Below, piece after piece: positions 17,597-30,100 of a stretch of DNA of 64,000 bases; positions within the stretch are counted from its first letter, which is position 1, and each line of letters starts with the position of its first letter. The DNA lies in contig JAGYIL010000001.1 in the NCBI GenBank assembly GCA_018402545.1, positions 434,001 through 498,000 of the forward strand. Direction: 5' to 3'. Made by a program: the position numbers and the translations under genes. This DNA comes from Saccharospirillum sp. GTDB taxonomy: Bacteria > Pseudomonadota > Gammaproteobacteria > Pseudomonadales > Natronospirillaceae. The notes under the pieces are model-generated. The model did no database searches. It was not told where the DNA came from and saw only the letters and a list, made by a program, of their open reading frames with translations.

Positions 17597-18793
17597 ATGT
17601 CTAAAGCTACTTTTGAACGTACCAAGCCGCACGTAAACGTCGGCACCATCGGTCACGTTGACCACGGTAAAACTACTTTGACCGCGGCGCTGACGCGCGT
17701 CTGTCACGAAGTGTGGGGCACAGGCGCCTCGGTTGCGTTTGACGGCATCGACAACGCACCGGAAGAGCGCGAGCGTGGTATCACCATCGCCACCTCTCAC
17801 GTTGAATACGATTCACCGAACCGCCACTACGCGCACGTTGACTGCCCGGGCCACGCTGACTATGTGAAGAACATGATCACCGGTGCCGCTCAGATGGACG
17901 GCGCGATCCTGGTATGTTCTGCCGCTGACGGCCCGATGCCGCAAACGCGTGAGCACATCCTGCTGTCCCGTCAGGTTGGCGTACCCTTCATCGTTGTGTT
18001 CCTGAACAAGGCCGATATGGTCGACGACGAAGAGTTGCTGGAACTGGTTGAGATGGAAGTGCGTGACCTGCTGTCCATGTACGACTTCCCGGGTGACGAC
18101 ACGCCGATCATCATCGGTTCTGCGCTGATGGCGCTGGAAGGCAAAGATGACAACGAAATGGGTACTACCGCTGTTAAGAAGCTGGTAGAAGCCCTGGACG
18201 ACTACATTCCGCAGCCTGAGCGTGCTATTGACCAGCCGTTCCTGATGCCGATTGAAGACGTGTTCTCAATCTCTGGTCGCGGTACTGTTGTGACTGGTCG
18301 TGTAGAGCGCGGCATCGTCAAGTCTGGCGAGGAAGTGGAAATCATTGGTATCCACGACACCACCAAGACCGTTGTGACCGGTGTTGAAATGTTCCGCAAG
18401 CTGCTCGACGAAGGTCGTGCTGGCGAGAACATCGGCGCGCTGCTGCGTGGCACCAAGCGTGATGACGTTGAGCGTGGTCAGGTACTGGCCAAGCCGGGTT
18501 CAATCACCCCGCACACCAAGTTCGAAGCCGAAGTGTATGTCCTGAGCAAAGACGAAGGTGGCCGTCACACGCCGTTCTTCAAGGGCTACCGTCCACAGTT
18601 CTACTTCCGCACCACCGACGTAACCGGTGCCTGTGAACTGCCGGAAGGCGTAGAAATGGTCATGCCGGGCGATAACGTCAAGATGGACGTTACCCTGATC
18701 GCCCCGATCGCGATGGACGAAGGTCTGCGTTTCGCGATTCGTGAAGGCGGCCGTACTGTAGGTGCGGGCGTTGTTGCGAAGATCATTGAGTAA
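17597..18793 (+). CDS. tuf: Elongation factor Tu (copy 1, tRNA-linked)
   Basis: EF-Tu delivers aminoacyl-tRNA to the ribosomal A site as a GTPase. The 398 residues show the G motifs GHVDHGKT (19-26), DCPGHADY and NKAD, followed by the two beta-barrel domains ([32 protein letters not shown]). It is cotranscribed with the tRNA trio. The protein is identical to the copy at 34611. By eye the genes differ at one base inside the frame (third base of codon 3), and the identity runs past the stop codon, which indicates gene conversion. Confidence 0.98.
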   Translation: MSKATFERTKPHVNVGTIGHVDHGKTTLTAALTRVCHEVWGTGASVAFDGIDNAPEERERGITIATSHVEYDSPNRHYAHVDCPGHADYVKNMITGAAQMDGAILVCSAADGPMPQTREHILLSRQVGVPFIVVFLNKADMVDDEELLELVEMEVRDLLSMYDFPGDDTPIIIGSALMALEGKDDNEMGTTAVKKLVEALDDYIPQPERAIDQPFLMPIEDVFSISGRGTVVTGRVERGIVKSGEEVEIIGIHDTTKTVVTGVEMFRKLLDEGRAGENIGALLRGTKRDDVERGQVLAKPGSITPHTKFEAEVYVLSKDEGGRHTPFFKGYRPQFYFRTTDVTGACELPEGVEMVMPGDNVKMDVTLIAPIAMDEGLRFAIREGGRTVGAGVVAKIIE

Positions 18794-18804
18794 AGATTAG
18801 CTTT

Positions 18805-18864
18805 GAGCTGAGGGCTGCGAGCGGTTAGTAAAGACTCGAAGCTCGCAGCTTATAGCTAACAGCT
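18805..18864. repeat. Palindrome directly after tuf copy 1
   Basis: GAGCTGAGGGCTGCGAGC (18805-18822) pairs with GCTCGCAGCTTATAGCTAAC-type sequence ending CAGCT (18841-18864). A close relative follows the second tuf at 35819. This lies in the 313-base tuf-tRNA-Trp gap, whose other contents are a terminator and a promoter. Confidence 0.7.
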
Positions 18865-18887
18865 ACAAGGCGCCCGAGGCGCCTTGT
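18865..18887 (+). terminator. Hairpin terminator after tuf copy 1
   Basis: ACAAGGCGCC-CGA-GGCGCCTTGT is a perfect 10-bp stem with a three-base loop. The T-tail is short, so termination strength is uncertain. Confidence 0.65.
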
Positions 18888-19057
18888 ATCCTGCCGCCGG
18901 AGCTCTGTTTTCGGCTGAAAATCCGATTTGCCCATGGTAGGTCGGTGTGTTTAGGGGGTTTGGGCAGTTTCGATCACTGTTGGAGGTGATTCGGGCTGGT
19001 CGGATGGAAGCGATGCCCCAGGGTTCGTTCGTTTCCTGAAAAAAGCCACCTAAGTGC

Positions 19058-19086
19058 TTGAAACTGCGCGGTAGTTAGCATAGAAT
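19058..19086 (+). promoter_or_regulatory. Sigma70 promoter for tRNA-Trp-secE-nusG
   Basis: TTGAAA at 19058 and TAGAAT at 19081 are 17 bases apart, and the tRNA-Trp 5' end follows 21 bases after the -10 box. The geometry is that of a strong stable-RNA promoter. Confidence 0.7.
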
Positions 19087-19106
19087 CCGCCGCCCAGTTG
19101 CTTTAC

Positions 19107-19182
19107 AGGCCAGTAGTTCAATTGGTAGAGCACCGGTCTCCAAAACCGGGGGTTGGGGGTTCGAGTCCCTCCTGGCCTGCCA
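19107..19182 (+). tRNA. tRNA-Trp (CCA anticodon)
   Basis: AGGCCAG pairs with CTGGCCT, then G and an encoded CCA. The anticodon loop CTCCAAA places CCA at 19140-19142, and the T-loop is GGTTCGAGTCC. tRNA-Trp immediately before secE is the usual gammaproteobacterial arrangement. Confidence 0.97.
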
Positions 19183-19260
19183 TTAAAGCGCCCAAGATTC
19201 ACAGTTGCAGTGCTGGGAAGACGCAGCACTGAATTTATCCAGAGTTAAGGTGTCCACCGC

Positions 19261-19629
19261 ATGAACGCTCAGGTTGAGTCGAATAATACCGCCCTAGATT
19301 GGATTAAGTGGATCGTTGTTGCCGCGCTGATGATTGCGGTTATCGGTGGTAACTTCTATTTTGGCGATCAGTCCATGCTGGTGCGTGCACTGGCGGTCGT
19401 GTTTGTGTCCCTGGTTGCGGTCGGGATCGCGCTGACAACGGCACGTGGCAAGTACATTAACCGGTTGCGCAAAGAAGCCTGGGTAGAAGTACGCAAGGTC
19501 GTCTGGCCGACCCGGCAGGAAACCACCCAAACCAGTCTTGTTGTGATCGGTGTCGTATTGGTGGTTGCTCTGATTCTTTGGGGTGTCGATTCTCTGCTGG
19601 GGTTGGTTGTATCCCGGATTATTGGTTAA
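19261..19629 (+). CDS. secE: Preprotein translocase subunit SecE
   Basis: SecE clamps SecY in the inner-membrane protein translocon. The 122-residue protein is the three-helix long form: hydrophobic segments at about 17-36, 41-60 and 96-117. The conserved amphipathic [18 protein letters not shown] precedes the last helix. It precedes nusG by ten bases. Confidence 0.95.
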   Translation: MNAQVESNNTALDWIKWIVVAALMIAVIGGNFYFGDQSMLVRALAVVFVSLVAVGIALTTARGKYINRLRKEAWVEVRKVVWPTRQETTQTSLVVIGVVLVVALILWGVDSLLGLVVSRIIG

Positions 19630-19639
19630 GGAGATCGAT

Positions 19640-20176
19640 ATGGCCAAGCGCTGGTTTGTAGTGCACGCCTACTCAGGCTTTGAAAAGCGCGTTGCTGCTT
19701 CCTTGCAGGAGCAGGTTGAATTGAAAGGCATGCAGGATAAGTTCGGCGAGATCCTGGTGCCGACCGAGTCTGTCGTTGAAATGCGCGACGGCAAGAAGCG
19801 CAAGAGTGAGCGCAAGTTTTACCCGGGCTACGTCCTGGTTGAAATGGAAATGGATGACGATACCTGGCACCTGGTGAAAGAGATTCCCCGGGTGATGGGC
19901 TTTATTGGTGGTACTCCGGAAAAGCCGGCACCACTGACCAGTCGCGAAGCCGATGGTATCTTGCAGCGCGTGAAGGAAGGTGTCGACAAGCCGACCCAGA
20001 AGACAATTTATGAGCCGGGCGAAGTGGTTCGGGTCAACGATGGTCCATTTGCTGATTTCAACGGCACTGTCGAGAAAGTGAATTACGAGAAAAACCGGGT
20101 GCAGGTCTCGGTATCGATTTTCGGTCGGGCAACCCCGGTCGAGCTGGAGTTTACCCAGATCGAAAAAATGACCTGA
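19640..20176 (+). CDS. nusG: Transcription termination/antitermination protein NusG
   Basis: NusG binds RNA polymerase, suppresses pausing and links transcription to Rho or the ribosome. The start at 19640 follows TAAGGAGATCGAT and gives [18 protein letters not shown], 178 residues. The NGN domain is followed by a KOW motif near the C-terminus ([20 protein letters not shown]). A longer in-frame start at 19583 overlaps secE and lacks a ribosome binding site. Confidence 0.97.
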   Translation: MAKRWFVVHAYSGFEKRVAASLQEQVELKGMQDKFGEILVPTESVVEMRDGKKRKSERKFYPGYVLVEMEMDDDTWHLVKEIPRVMGFIGGTPEKPAPLTSREADGILQRVKEGVDKPTQKTIYEPGEVVRVNDGPFADFNGTVEKVNYEKNRVQVSVSIFGRATPVELEFTQIEKMT

Positions 20177-20283
20177 TGCGCAGGCAGGCTGCATGCCCTG
20201 GGGTCGATTCGGCTTCGGGGCTTTGTTGTCTGTAATGTTTGACGGGGAGCCTAACGGCGTTACCACCCAAATGAGAGGTTATC

Positions 20284-20718
20284 ATGGCCAAGAAAGTTAA
20301 TGCTTATATCAAGCTGCAAGTGAAGGCAGGTCAAGCCAACCCGAGCCCCCCGGTAGGTCCGGCTCTGGGTCAGCATGGCGTGAACATCATGGAATTCTGT
20401 AAGGCGTTCAACGCCGAGACTCAGAGCATTGAGCCGGGTCTGCCGATTCCTGTTGTTATTACCGTATACAGCGACCGCAGCTTCACCTTTGTTACCAAGA
20501 CCCCGCCTGCCGCGGTTCTGCTGAAAAAAGCAGCCGGCATCAAGAGCGGTTCAGGTCGCCCCAATACTGAGAAGGTCGGTACTGTGACCCGTGCTCAGTT
20601 GGAAGAGATTGCCACCACCAAGGATCCCGACCTGACAGCAGCCGATATGGATGCAGCGGTTCGTACGATTGCGGGTTCTGCTCGCAGCATGGGTCTGAAT
20701 GTAGAGGGTGTTGAGTAA
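20284..20718 (+). CDS. rplK: 50S ribosomal protein L11
   Basis: L11 forms the GTPase-associated centre with 23S rRNA. The 144 residues show [39 protein letters not shown] and the C-terminal RNA-binding half ending [12 protein letters not shown]. Its stop codon shares one base with the rplA start (TAATG), so the pair is coupled. Confidence 0.98.
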   Translation: MAKKVNAYIKLQVKAGQANPSPPVGPALGQHGVNIMEFCKAFNAETQSIEPGLPIPVVITVYSDRSFTFVTKTPPAAVLLKKAAGIKSGSGRPNTEKVGTVTRAQLEEIATTKDPDLTAADMDAAVRTIAGSARSMGLNVEGVE

Positions 20719-21413
20719 TGGCTAAGCTGAGCAAGCGCGCCAAAGTCGCGCGCGAAAAAGTTGACGCAACCAAGGTATACAGCATCGAAGACGCCGTTGC
20801 CCTGTTGAAAGAGCTGTCGACCGTAAAATTCGCAGAGTCTGTTGATCTGTCCGTTAACCTGGGCATCGACGCTCGTAAATCGGACCAGAACGTTCGTGGT
20901 TCTACCGTACTGCCGAACGGCACCGGTAAAGACGTGCGTATCGCGGTCTTCGCCCAGGGCGCCAATGCTGAAGCAGCGAAGGAAGCCGGTGCCGATGTCG
21001 TCGGTATGGAAGATCTGGCCGAGCAAATCAAGGGCGGCGATCTGAACTTCGGTGTCGTTATTGCCTCTCCGGATGCAATGCGCGTTGTTGGTCAGTTGGG
21101 TCAGGTACTGGGTCCGCGCGGCCTGATGCCAAACCCGAAAGTCGGCACCGTGACGCCAGACGTCGCGACTGCGGTCAAGAACGCCAAGGCGGGTCAGGCG
21201 CGGTTCCGTACTGACAAGAACGGCATCATCCACGCTTGCATTGGCAAGGTGGCGTTTGAGCCGAACGCAATCAAAGAAAACGCAGAAGCCATCATCGCTG
21301 ATCTTAAGCGTCTGAAGCCGTCTTCTGCCAAAGGTGTGTATCTGAAGAAGATCTCTCTGTCCTCGACCATGGGTCCTGGTATTGCGATCGATCAGAGCTC
21401 GCTGACTATCTGA
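20718..21413 (+). CDS. rplA: 50S ribosomal protein L1
   Basis: L1 forms the mobile stalk at the E site and in relatives represses its own L11 operon mRNA. The 231 residues carry the signature [16 protein letters not shown]. It is coupled to rplK by the TAATG overlap. A 296-base leader separates it from rplJ. Confidence 0.98.
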   Translation: MAKLSKRAKVAREKVDATKVYSIEDAVALLKELSTVKFAESVDLSVNLGIDARKSDQNVRGSTVLPNGTGKDVRIAVFAQGANAEAAKEAGADVVGMEDLAEQIKGGDLNFGVVIASPDAMRVVGQLGQVLGPRGLMPNPKVGTVTPDVATAVKNAKAGQARFRTDKNGIIHACIGKVAFEPNAIKENAEAIIADLKRLKPSSAKGVYLKKISLSSTMGPGIAIDQSSLTI

Positions 21414-21419
21414 TTTAAG

Positions 21420-21709
21420 TCGTCGCCTATAGATAGACGGGCGGCGCGACAGGACTTTGGGGTTCCCGTGGGTGTCACTCGCGGGAATTGTCAAAGACCG
21501 TAGGTGGGTTCAGGGCTGAGGTTTTATGAATCGTTGACGCCCGGTTCCCTTAATGTCCTACGCAGACGGTGGACCCCGATTCGGTTTTTATTGGGCTGGA
21601 TCCTACCACCGTTGACCTCGAAGGGGGTCAAAACACAGGGTCTTCGGACCTTCGATGGTGACAGGCTCATTTGAGCCTGGCTAAGCCAGAAAATAGTAGG
21701 AGAAAGATT
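21420..21709 (+). promoter_or_regulatory. L10 leader of the rplJL-rpoBC transcript
   Basis: The 296-base rplA-rplJ gap contains AAGACCGTAGGTG near 21495 and TCCTACGCAGACGGTGGAC near 21553. These pair with each other and match the conserved L10-binding leader known upstream of rplJ in proteobacteria. The L10-L12 complex is expected to bind it and repress translation. A hairpin GGCTCATTTGAGCC follows near 21664. The identification is by remembered motif; a covariance search would settle it. Confidence 0.75.
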
Positions 21710-22240
21710 GTGGCGCTGAATCTCGAAGACAAGAAAGCCATTGTCACCGAGGTGAATGCAGTTGCTGCCAACGCTCTGTCTCTGGTGATCGCGGATGCCC
21801 GCGGTGTAACCGTTGCAGATATGGATAACCTGCGTAAGCAGGCCCGTGAGCAGAAAATCTTCGTACGTGTGGTCAAGAACTCTCTGGCCAAGCGTGCGTT
21901 TGAAGGTACCGAGTACGAAGTGGCTCATCCCGCTTTGGTCGGACCGACTCTGCTGGCCTTCTCTATGGAAGACCCGGGTGCTGCCGCTCGACTTTTCAAA
22001 GACTTCGCGAAAGACGTTGAAAAGTTCGAAGTGAAATCGCTGGCCGTTGGTGGTGAACTGATGGGTGCGGACCAAATTGATCGTCTGGCGAAATTGCCGA
22101 CGCGTCACGAAGCTCTGGGAATGCTGGCCAACGTTACGTTGGCACCGGTTACCAAGCTGGCGCGTACGCTCAACGAGGTACCATCCTCTATCACCCGTGT
22201 TATGGCGGCTGTTGCCGACAAGAAAAAAGAAGCTGCGTAA
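21710..22240 (+). CDS. rplJ: 50S ribosomal protein L10
   Basis: L10 anchors the L7/L12 stalk. Translation starts at a GTG at 21710, which follows TAGGAGAAAGATT and gives the expected VALNLEDKKAIVTEVN in 176 residues. An ATG 39 bases upstream lies within the leader and has no ribosome binding site. The C-terminal helix that binds L7/L12 ends in basic residues KKKEAA. Expression is probably autoregulated through the upstream leader. Confidence 0.97.
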   Translation: MALNLEDKKAIVTEVNAVAANALSLVIADARGVTVADMDNLRKQAREQKIFVRVVKNSLAKRAFEGTEYEVAHPALVGPTLLAFSMEDPGAAARLFKDFAKDVEKFEVKSLAVGGELMGADQIDRLAKLPTRHEALGMLANVTLAPVTKLARTLNEVPSSITRVMAAVADKKKEAA

Positions 22241-22291
22241 TTGTTACGCACCTTGTTTGAACATTTTTGAGAATTTTTGGAGATTAGTAAC

Positions 22292-22666
22292 ATGGCACTG
22301 TCCAATGAAGATATCTTGAACGCCATTGCTGAAATGTCTGTAATGGACGTTGTAGCTCTGGTTGAAGCAATGGAAGAGAAGTTTGGCGTTTCTGCCCAGG
22401 CTGCTGTTGCTGTTGCTGCCGGTCCGGCTGCTGCGGGTGAAGCCGCTGCTGAACAAACTGAATTCGACGTTATCCTGACTTCTGCTGGTGAGAAGAAAGT
22501 TAACGTGATCAAGGTTGTTCGTGAAATCACCGGTCTTGGCCTGAAAGAAGCCAAAGGTCTGGTTGACGGCGCTCCTGCTGCAGTTAAAGAAGCTGCCAGC
22601 AAAGACGAAGTTGAGCAGATCAAAGCCAAGCTGGAAGAAGCTGGCGCAACCGTGGAAGTTAAGTAA
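22292..22666 (+). CDS. rplL: 50S ribosomal protein L7/L12
   Basis: L7/L12 recruits translation factors and is present in several copies per ribosome. The start at 22292 follows TTGGAG and gives [20 protein letters not shown], 124 residues. An alanine-rich hinge ([19 protein letters not shown]) joins the dimerisation domain to the C-terminal domain with [15 protein letters not shown]. An upstream ATG at 22277 is less likely. Confidence 0.98.
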   Translation: MALSNEDILNAIAEMSVMDVVALVEAMEEKFGVSAQAAVAVAAGPAAAGEAAAEQTEFDVILTSAGEKKVNVIKVVREITGLGLKEAKGLVDGAPAAVKEAASKDEVEQIKAKLEEAGATVEVK

Positions 22667-22708
22667 CTTCGATGGTTCTGGATTGCAATTAGGCAATTCA
22701 GTCGAATT

Positions 22709-22737
22709 GGCTGGCGGCCATTGGCCGTCGGCCTTTT
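22709..22737 (+). terminator. Attenuator between rplL and rpoB
   Basis: GGCTGGCGGCC-ATT-GGCCGTCGGCC forms an 11-bp stem followed by TTTT. It sits where E. coli has a partial terminator that lowers rpoBC transcription relative to ribosomal genes. A second stem CTCAGAA/TTCTGAG (22743-22764), a possible processing site, follows in the 317-base gap; nothing else is recognised there. Confidence 0.7.
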
Positions 22738-22983
22738 CGTGTCTCAGAAGCAAAAGTTTCTGAGCACCCCGATTAAGTAAGGCGGATTGACCGCATCGAT
22801 CCGTCAGGACGATGGCAAACGCCAGGGGCCTCCGATAAGAGGAGGAGCGCAGGAAGCGACAGATTTCGGGATGATTGTTGACGTCTGGCAATCATCGCAT
22901 TACCGAATGGCGGGCAACGGTCGTCACCGACCCTGACCGTCAACCGCTCAGACCCACCGTGGTGAACAAGCTGGGGATTGCTG

Positions 22984-25900
22984 ATGGCATACTCTTACAC
23001 CGAGAAAAAGCGTATCCGTAAGGATTTCAGCAAATTGAAGCCGGTGATGGACATCCCATACCTGCTGGCAATACAACTGGATTCCTACCGTAACTTTTTA
23101 CAGGCCGAGACCGATGCGGCCGAACGACAGGACAGTGGGCTGCATGCAGCGTTCAAGTCCGTATTTCCAATTGTCAGTTATTCTGGCAATGCCGCTTTAG
23201 AGTACGTCAGTTACAAGCTGGGTATCCCGGCCTTTGACGTCAAAGAGTGCCAACTGCGTGGCGTGACCTATGCAGCTCCGCTGCGGGTCAAAGTCCGGCT
23301 GATTATTTACGATAAAGAGTCGCCCAGCAAGGCCATCAAGGATATCAAAGAGCAGGAAGTCTACATGGGCGAAATGCCCCTGATGACTGAAAACGGTACC
23401 TTTATTGTTAACGGTACCGAGCGTGTTGTTGTTTCCCAGCTGCACCGTTCACCGGGTGTCTTTTTCGACCACGACAAGGGCAAGACCCACTCGTCCGGCA
23501 AGCTGCTGTATTCTGCCCGGGTGATTCCTTACCGTGGTTCCTGGCTCGACTTCGAGTTCGATCCGAAGGACCAGGTGTTTGTACGTATCGACCGTCGTCG
23601 TAAATTGCCGGCGACGATTCTGCTGCGTGCCCTTGAATACACCAATCAGCAAATTCTGGACATGTTCTTTGAGCGGTCTGAGTTCAAGCTGAAAAACGAC
23701 AAGTTCGAGATGAAGATCGTGTCCGAGCGCCTGCGTGGCGAGACGGCTGCGTTTGAGATCAAGGACAAAGACGGCACCGTGGTGATCGAAGATGGTCGTC
23801 GTATTACTGCTCGCCATATTCGTCAGTTGGAAAAATCCGGCATTGAAACTGTGGTTGTGCCCGATGAGTATCTGCTGGGCAAAGCACTGGCGACCGACCT
23901 GGTCGATCCGACCAGCGGCGAAATCTTTGCTAACTGCAACGATGAAGTCAGCCTTGAGATCCTCGAGAAAGTTCGCGAACTGAAATTGAAGCAAGTCGAT
24001 CTGTTGTACACCAACGATCTGGATTGCGGCCCTTATATTTCAGATACGCTGCGCAATGATCCGACCAGCACGCCGCTGGAAGCGCTGGTAGAAATCTACC
24101 GCATGATGCGCCCTGGCGAGCCGCCGACGAAAGAATCAGCCGAAACGCTGTTCCAGAACCTGTTCTTCAGCAGCGAGCGTTACGATCTGAGTGGCGTTGG
24201 CCGGATGAAGTTCAACCGTCGTCTTGGCCGTGAAGGCGAAGAAGGGGAAGGCACGCTGAGCAACGAAGACATCGTTGACGTACTGCGGACGCTGATCGAT
24301 ATCCGTAATGGCAATGGCATGGTTGACGACATCGACCACCTGGGCAACCGTCGGGTTCGCTCTGTGGGTGAGATGGCCGAGAACCAGTTCCGTGTCGGTC
24401 TGGTACGGGTTGAGCGCGCCGTGCGCGAGCGCCTGTCCATGGCTGAAAGCGAAGGCCTGATGCCTCAGGATCTGGTCAATGCCAAGCCGGTGGCCGCTGC
24501 GATCAAGGAATTCTTTGGTTCCAGCCAGCTGTCCCAGTTTATGGATCAGAACAACCCACTGTCCGGTATTACCAACAAGCGTCGTGTTTCCGCGTTGGGC
24601 CCCGGCGGTCTGACCCGTGAGCGCGCTGGCTTCGAAGTGCGTGACGTACACCCGACGCACTACGGCCGGGTATGTCCTATTGAGACGCCGGAAGGTCCGA
24701 ACATTGGTCTGATCAACTCCCTGTCGACCTATGCCCGTACCAACAGCTACGGTTTCCTGGAAACGCCTTACCGTCGTGTTGAAAACGGCAAGGTGACCAG
24801 CGATATCGTCTATCTGTCGGCCATCGATGAAGCCAAGCACACCATTGCCCAGGCTAACGTACCGCTCGATGAAAACGACAACATCGTGGGCGAATTTGTT
24901 CAGGTACGTCACCAGAATGAATTCACCATGGCGCCACTGGCCAACGTGGACATGATGGACGTATCACCGCGTCAGGTGGTTTCGGCTGCTGCGGCCCTGG
25001 TGCCGTTCCTGGAGCACGATGACGCCAACCGGGCACTGATGGGTTCCAACATGATGCGTCAGGCGGTGCCGACCCTGCGTGCTGACAAGCCGCTGGTGGG
25101 TACCGGTATTGAGCGCAGCGTGGCGATTGACTCCGGCGTCTGTGTAACGGCCAAGCGTGGCGGTTATGTCGAGTACGTCGATGCGTCGCGCATCGTGATC
25201 AAGGTTAATGAAGATGAAATCCAGGGCGGCGATGCCGGCGTGGATATCTACAACCTGACCAAGTACACGCGTTCCAACCAGAACACCTGTATCAACCAGC
25301 GCTCCATCGTCCATCAGGGCGAGTCCATTGCGCGGGGCGATGTTCTGGCCGACGGTCCTTCAGTCGATATGGGTGAGCTGGCACTGGGCCAGAACATGCG
25401 CATCGCCTTTATGCCCTGGAACGGTTACAACTTCGAAGACTCCATTCTGGTGTCCGAGAAGGTGGTTCAGGAAGATCGTTTTACCACCATCCACATTCAG
25501 GAGCTGACCTGTATCGCCCGCGATACCAAGTTGGGTGCTGAAGAGATCACGGCCGACATCCCGAACGTGGGCGAGTCTGCTTTGAACAAGCTGGATGAGT
25601 CCGGTGTGGTGTACATCGGTGCCGAAGTTGGCCCGGGTGACATCCTGGTTGGTAAGGTCACGCCGAAGAGCGAGACCCAGCTGACGCCGGAAGAAAAACT
25701 GCTGCGCGCCATCTTTGGCGAGAAAGCATCGGATGTAAAAGACACCTCGCTGCGCGTTAAAGGCGGCATGGTCGGTACCGTTATCGACGTCCAGGTGTTT
25801 ACCCGTGACGGTGTCGAGCGCGATCAGCGCTCCAAAGACATCGAGCGGATGGCACTGGCCGAGTTCCGCAAGGACTTGAACGCTGAGTACCGCATTGTCG

Positions 25901-27066
25901 AAGACACCGTTTTCGAACGGATGCAGGCCAACCTGGTGGGTCAGACCGTAGCCGGTGGACCGTCGCTGAAGAAAGGGGATACCCTGACTGAAGCCTACCT
26001 GGCCGAGTTGCCGCGTGAAGACTGGTTCAAACTGCGTTTGCAGGACGAAGCCCTGGCAGAAATGCTGGAGAAAGCCGAAGCCCAGCTGAAAGAACGTAAA
26101 GACGACCAGGATGCACGTTTTGAAGACAAGAAGCGCAAGTTGCAGAGCGGAGACGATCTGCAGCCAGGCGTGCTGAAAGTCGTCAAATGTTACGTCGCGG
26201 TCAAGCGCAAGATCCAGCCCGGTGACAAGATGGCCGGTCGTCACGGTAACAAGGGTGTGATCTCGGTGATCATGCCGGTTGAAGACATGCCGTTCGATGA
26301 TCAGGGCGAGCCGGTTGACGTGGTGCTTAATCCGCTGGGCGTACCGTCGCGGATGAACGTAGGTCAGATTCTTGAGACGCACATGGGTGCGGCTGCCAAG
26401 GGTCTGGGCAAGCGCATCAACGACATGGTCCGTGACCAGAAGGCAGTCAGCGAAATTCGCGGCTTCCTGGATGAGGTCTACAATAAGTCCGGCCGGGGCA
26501 TCCGCAAGGAAACCCTGGAAGACTTCTCCGATGCGGAAATCCTTGAACTGGCGAAGAACGTCAGTGGCGGGGTACCCATCGCGACGCCGGTGTTCGACGG
26601 TGCCAAAGAGGAAGAAATCAAGGAGTTGCTGCGTCTGGCAGGTTTGGATGACAGCGGCCAGATTCAACTCTGGGACGGTCGTACCGGTGAGGCCTTTGAA
26701 AACAGGACCACCGTCGGTTACATGTACATGTTGAAGTTGAACCACCTGGTTGACGACAAGATGCACGCTCGTTCGACGGGTTCCTACAGCCTGGTTACCC
26801 AGCAGCCGCTGGGTGGTAAGGCGCAGTTCGGTGGTCAGCGCTTCGGTGAGATGGAAGTGTGGGCCCTGGAAGCCTACGGTGCTGCTTATACCCTGCAGGA
26901 AATGCTGACGGTGAAATCGGACGATGTGAACGGCCGGACCAAGATGTACAAGAACATCGTGGACGGTGACCATCGGATGGAACCGGGCATGCCGGAATCC
27001 TTTAACGTACTGGTTAAAGAGATCCGCTCGCTGGGCATCGACATGGAACTGGAAAACGAAGAGTAA
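22984..27066 (+). CDS. rpoB: DNA-directed RNA polymerase subunit beta
   Basis: RpoB forms one half of the polymerase cleft. The start at 22984 gives [20 protein letters not shown] and 1360 residues, close to pseudomonad length. The rifampicin region reads [34 protein letters not shown] sequence with wild-type-looking residues. [15 protein letters not shown] is the active-site-proximal motif, and the C-terminus [11 protein letters not shown] is canonical. A TTG two codons upstream is ignored in favour of the ATG. Confidence 0.98.
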   Translation: MAYSYTEKKRIRKDFSKLKPVMDIPYLLAIQLDSYRNFLQAETDAAERQDSGLHAAFKSVFPIVSYSGNAALEYVSYKLGIPAFDVKECQLRGVTYAAPLRVKVRLIIYDKESPSKAIKDIKEQEVYMGEMPLMTENGTFIVNGTERVVVSQLHRSPGVFFDHDKGKTHSSGKLLYSARVIPYRGSWLDFEFDPKDQVFVRIDRRRKLPATILLRALEYTNQQILDMFFERSEFKLKNDKFEMKIVSERLRGETAAFEIKDKDGTVVIEDGRRITARHIRQLEKSGIETVVVPDEYLLGKALATDLVDPTSGEIFANCNDEVSLEILEKVRELKLKQVDLLYTNDLDCGPYISDTLRNDPTSTPLEALVEIYRMMRPGEPPTKESAETLFQNLFFSSERYDLSGVGRMKFNRRLGREGEEGEGTLSNEDIVDVLRTLIDIRNGNGMVDDIDHLGNRRVRSVGEMAENQFRVGLVRVERAVRERLSMAESEGLMPQDLVNAKPVAAAIKEFFGSSQLSQFMDQNNPLSGITNKRRVSALGPGGLTRERAGFEVRDVHPTHYGRVCPIETPEGPNIGLINSLSTYARTNSYGFLETPYRRVENGKVTSDIVYLSAIDEAKHTIAQANVPLDENDNIVGEFVQVRHQNEFTMAPLANVDMMDVSPRQVVSAAAALVPFLEHDDANRALMGSNMMRQAVPTLRADKPLVGTGIERSVAIDSGVCVTAKRGGYVEYVDASRIVIKVNEDEIQGGDAGVDIYNLTKYTRSNQNTCINQRSIVHQGESIARGDVLADGPSVDMGELALGQNMRIAFMPWNGYNFEDSILVSEKVVQEDRFTTIHIQELTCIARDTKLGAEEITADIPNVGESALNKLDESGVVYIGAEVGPGDILVGKVTPKSETQLTPEEKLLRAIFGEKASDVKDTSLRVKGGMVGTVIDVQVFTRDGVERDQRSKDIERMALAEFRKDLNAEYRIVEDTVFERMQANLVGQTVAGGPSLKKGDTLTEAYLAELPREDWFKLRLQDEALAEMLEKAEAQLKERKDDQDARFEDKKRKLQSGDDLQPGVLKVVKCYVAVKRKIQPGDKMAGRHGNKGVISVIMPVEDMPFDDQGEPVDVVLNPLGVPSRMNVGQILETHMGAAAKGLGKRINDMVRDQKAVSEIRGFLDEVYNKSGRGIRKETLEDFSDAEILELAKNVSGGVPIATPVFDGAKEEEIKELLRLAGLDDSGQIQLWDGRTGEAFENRTTVGYMYMLKLNHLVDDKMHARSTGSYSLVTQQPLGGKAQFGGQRFGEMEVWALEAYGAAYTLQEMLTVKSDDVNGRTKMYKNIVDGDHRMEPGMPESFNVLVKEIRSLGIDMELENEE

Positions 27067-27153
27067 GGTCGGGCGGGCCGGGCAACCGGCACGTGCCTGA
27101 CGACGGTTGGGCGGCCGTTGGCCGCCTAAAGCCACTCCTTTCGGAGCTGAATG

Positions 27154-30100
27154 ATGAAAGATTTGCTGAATCTGTTGAAATCTCAGGGCCAGTCGGAAGA
27201 GTTTGACTCGATCCGTATTGGCCTGGCCTCACCGGACATGATCCGGTCTTGGTCTTTTGGCGAGGTGAAAAAGCCTGAGACCATCAACTACCGGACTTTC
27301 AAGCCGGAACGTGATGGCCTGTTCTGTGCCCGTATCTTTGGTCCTATCAAGGATTACGAGTGCCTGTGTGGCAAATACAAGCGCCTCAAGCATCGTGGCG
27401 TGATTTGTGAAAAGTGTGGTGTTGAAGTTACTCAGGCCAAGGTGCGCCGCGAGCGCATGGGTCACATCGAGTTGGCTGCACCCGTTGCCCACATCTGGTT
27501 CCTGAAATCACTGCCGTCACGCATCGGTTTGATGCTGGACATGACGCTGCGTGATATCGAACGCATCCTCTACTACGAGAGCTTTGTTGTCATCGATCCG
27601 GGCCTTACCAGCCTGGAGAAAGGTCAGCTGTTGACCGACGAGGAATACTACGAAGCCATTGAAGAGTTTGGTGATGACTTCGACGCCCGCATGGGTGCCG
27701 AGGCCATTCAGAAGCTGCTGGACAGCATCGACCTGGTCGGTGAAACCGCGCAATTGCGCGAAGAAATCCCGGCGACCAACTCTGAAACCAAGATCAAGAA
27801 GCTGTCGAAGCGCCTGAAACTGCTTGAAGCCTTTGAAAAATCTGGCAACAAGCCCGAGTGGATGGTGATGACGGTTCTGCCTGTGCTGCCACCGGATTTG
27901 CGTCCTCTGGTACCGCTCGATGGCGGCCGTTTTGCGACGTCGGATCTGAACGACCTGTATCGCCGGGTGATCAACCGGAACAACCGTCTCAAGCGTCTGC
28001 TTGAGCTGGCGGCTCCGGACATCATCGTGCGTAACGAAAAGCGCATGCTGCAGGAATCGGTTGATGCCCTGCTCGACAACGGCCGTCGCGGTCGCGCCAT
28101 TACCGGCTCGAACCGTCGTCCGCTGAAGTCACTGGCCGACATGATCAAGGGCAAGCAGGGTCGTTTCCGTCAGAACCTGCTCGGTAAGCGTGTGGACTAC
28201 TCCGGTCGTTCGGTCATCGTGGTGGGTCCTACCCTGCGTCTGCACCAGTGTGGTCTGCCGAAGAAAATGGCGCTGGAACTGTTCAAGCCGTTTATTTTCA
28301 GCAAGCTGGAACACCGTGGCCTGGCGACGACCATTAAAGCCGCCAAGAAGATGGTTGAGCGTGAAGAAGCCGTGGTCTGGGACATCCTGGACGAGGTGAT
28401 TCGCGAGCACCCGGTCATGTTGAACCGGGCACCGACGCTTCACCGTCTGGGTATCCAGGCCTTTGAACCGGTGTTGATTGAAGGCAAGGCGATTCAACTG
28501 CACCCGCTGGTGTGTGCGGCCTATAACGCCGACTTCGACGGTGACCAGATGGCCGTTCACGTACCGCTGACGCTGGAAGCCCAGCTCGAAGCGCGTGCGC
28601 TGATGATGTCGACCAACAACGTGCTGTCTCCGGCCAGTGGCGAGCCGATCATCGTGCCGTCACAGGACGTGGTTCTGGGTCTGTATTACATGACCCGTGA
28701 ACGCGTTAACGCCAAGGGCGAAGGCATGGTGTTCTCGAACATCGAAGAAGTTCAGCGCGCCTATGGTGCCGGTGAAGTCGCCCTGCAAGCCAAGGTCAAG
28801 GTTCGTCTGCGCCAGGTGTATGAAAACAGTGAAGGCGAAGCCATTGATGCGACCTCCATTGTCGACACCACCGTTGGCCGTTCAATCCTGTATTCGATCG
28901 TTCCCGATGGCCTGCCCTACGAGCTGGTCAACCAGGCGATGAAGAAGAAGGCCATCAGTGGCCTGTTGAACGAGTGCTATCGTCGTGTTGGTTTGAAAGA
29001 CACGGTGATCTTTGCTGACCAGATCATGTACATGGGTTTCAGCTACGCTACCCGTTCCGGCTCGTCCATTGGTGTGAATGACTTTGTTATTCCAAAAGCC
29101 AAACTCGAGATTCTGGGCAAGGCCGAGGCCGAAGTTCAGGACATCGAAGAGCAGTTTGCTGCGGGTCTGGTGACCCAGGGCGAGAAGTACAACAAGGTGG
29201 TCGACATCTGGTCCCGTGCCAACGATCAGATCGCCCGTGCGATGATGGAAGGCATCTCCAAGGAGATGGTAACCGATCGTGATGGTAACGAGGTTGAGCA
29301 GGAATCGTTCAACTCGGTTTACATCATGGCCGACTCCGGTGCCCGGGGTAGCCCGGCCCAGATTCGTCAGCTGGCCGGTATGCGCGGTCTGATGGCGAAG
29401 CCGGACGGCTCGATCATCGAAAACCCGATTAAGGCCAACTTCCGGGAAGGCTTGTCGGTTGGTGAATACTTCATCTCGACCCACGGTGCGCGTAAAGGTC
29501 TGGCCGATACCGCCCTGAAGACGGCGAACTCGGGTTACCTGACGCGTCGACTAGTGGACGTAGCTCAGGATGTTGTGATCACCGAAGAAGATTGCGGCAC
29601 TCAGGAAGGCGTTATCGTTGAGCCGATCATTGAAGGCGGCGACGTCGTTCTGGGTCTGGGTCAGCAGGTATTGGGTCGTGTGGTTGCCACCGACGTGATC
29701 GATCCGGTAAGCCAGGAAACCTGGGTACCGGCCGGCACCATGCTCGATGAAGCCTGGGTGAAGAAGCTCGATGAATGGGGTGTTGACCAGGTCAAGATCC
29801 GTTCAGCGATCAGCTGTAACACCCGCTACGGTCTCTGTGCCCAGTGCTACGGTCGTGACCTTGCACGTGGTCACCGGGTCAACATCGGTGAGGCGGTCGG
29901 TATTATCGCTGCCCAGTCGATTGGTGAACCGGGTACCCAGCTGACGATGCGGACCTTCCACATCGGTGGTGCGGCCTCCCGTGCCACCGCGGCAGACAGT
30001 GTTCAGGTCAAGCATGGCGGTAAAGTATCGCTGCGTAACCTGAAGACCGTTACCCGGGCCGATGGTGACCTGGTGGCGGTTAGCCGTTCCGGTGTGCTGG

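Noticed and set aside
25360..27135. A 591-codon open frame antisense to rpoB
   Set aside because: It lies wholly opposite a highly conserved gene, has no ribosome binding site or recognisable domain, and is explained by the third-position GC bias of rpoB.
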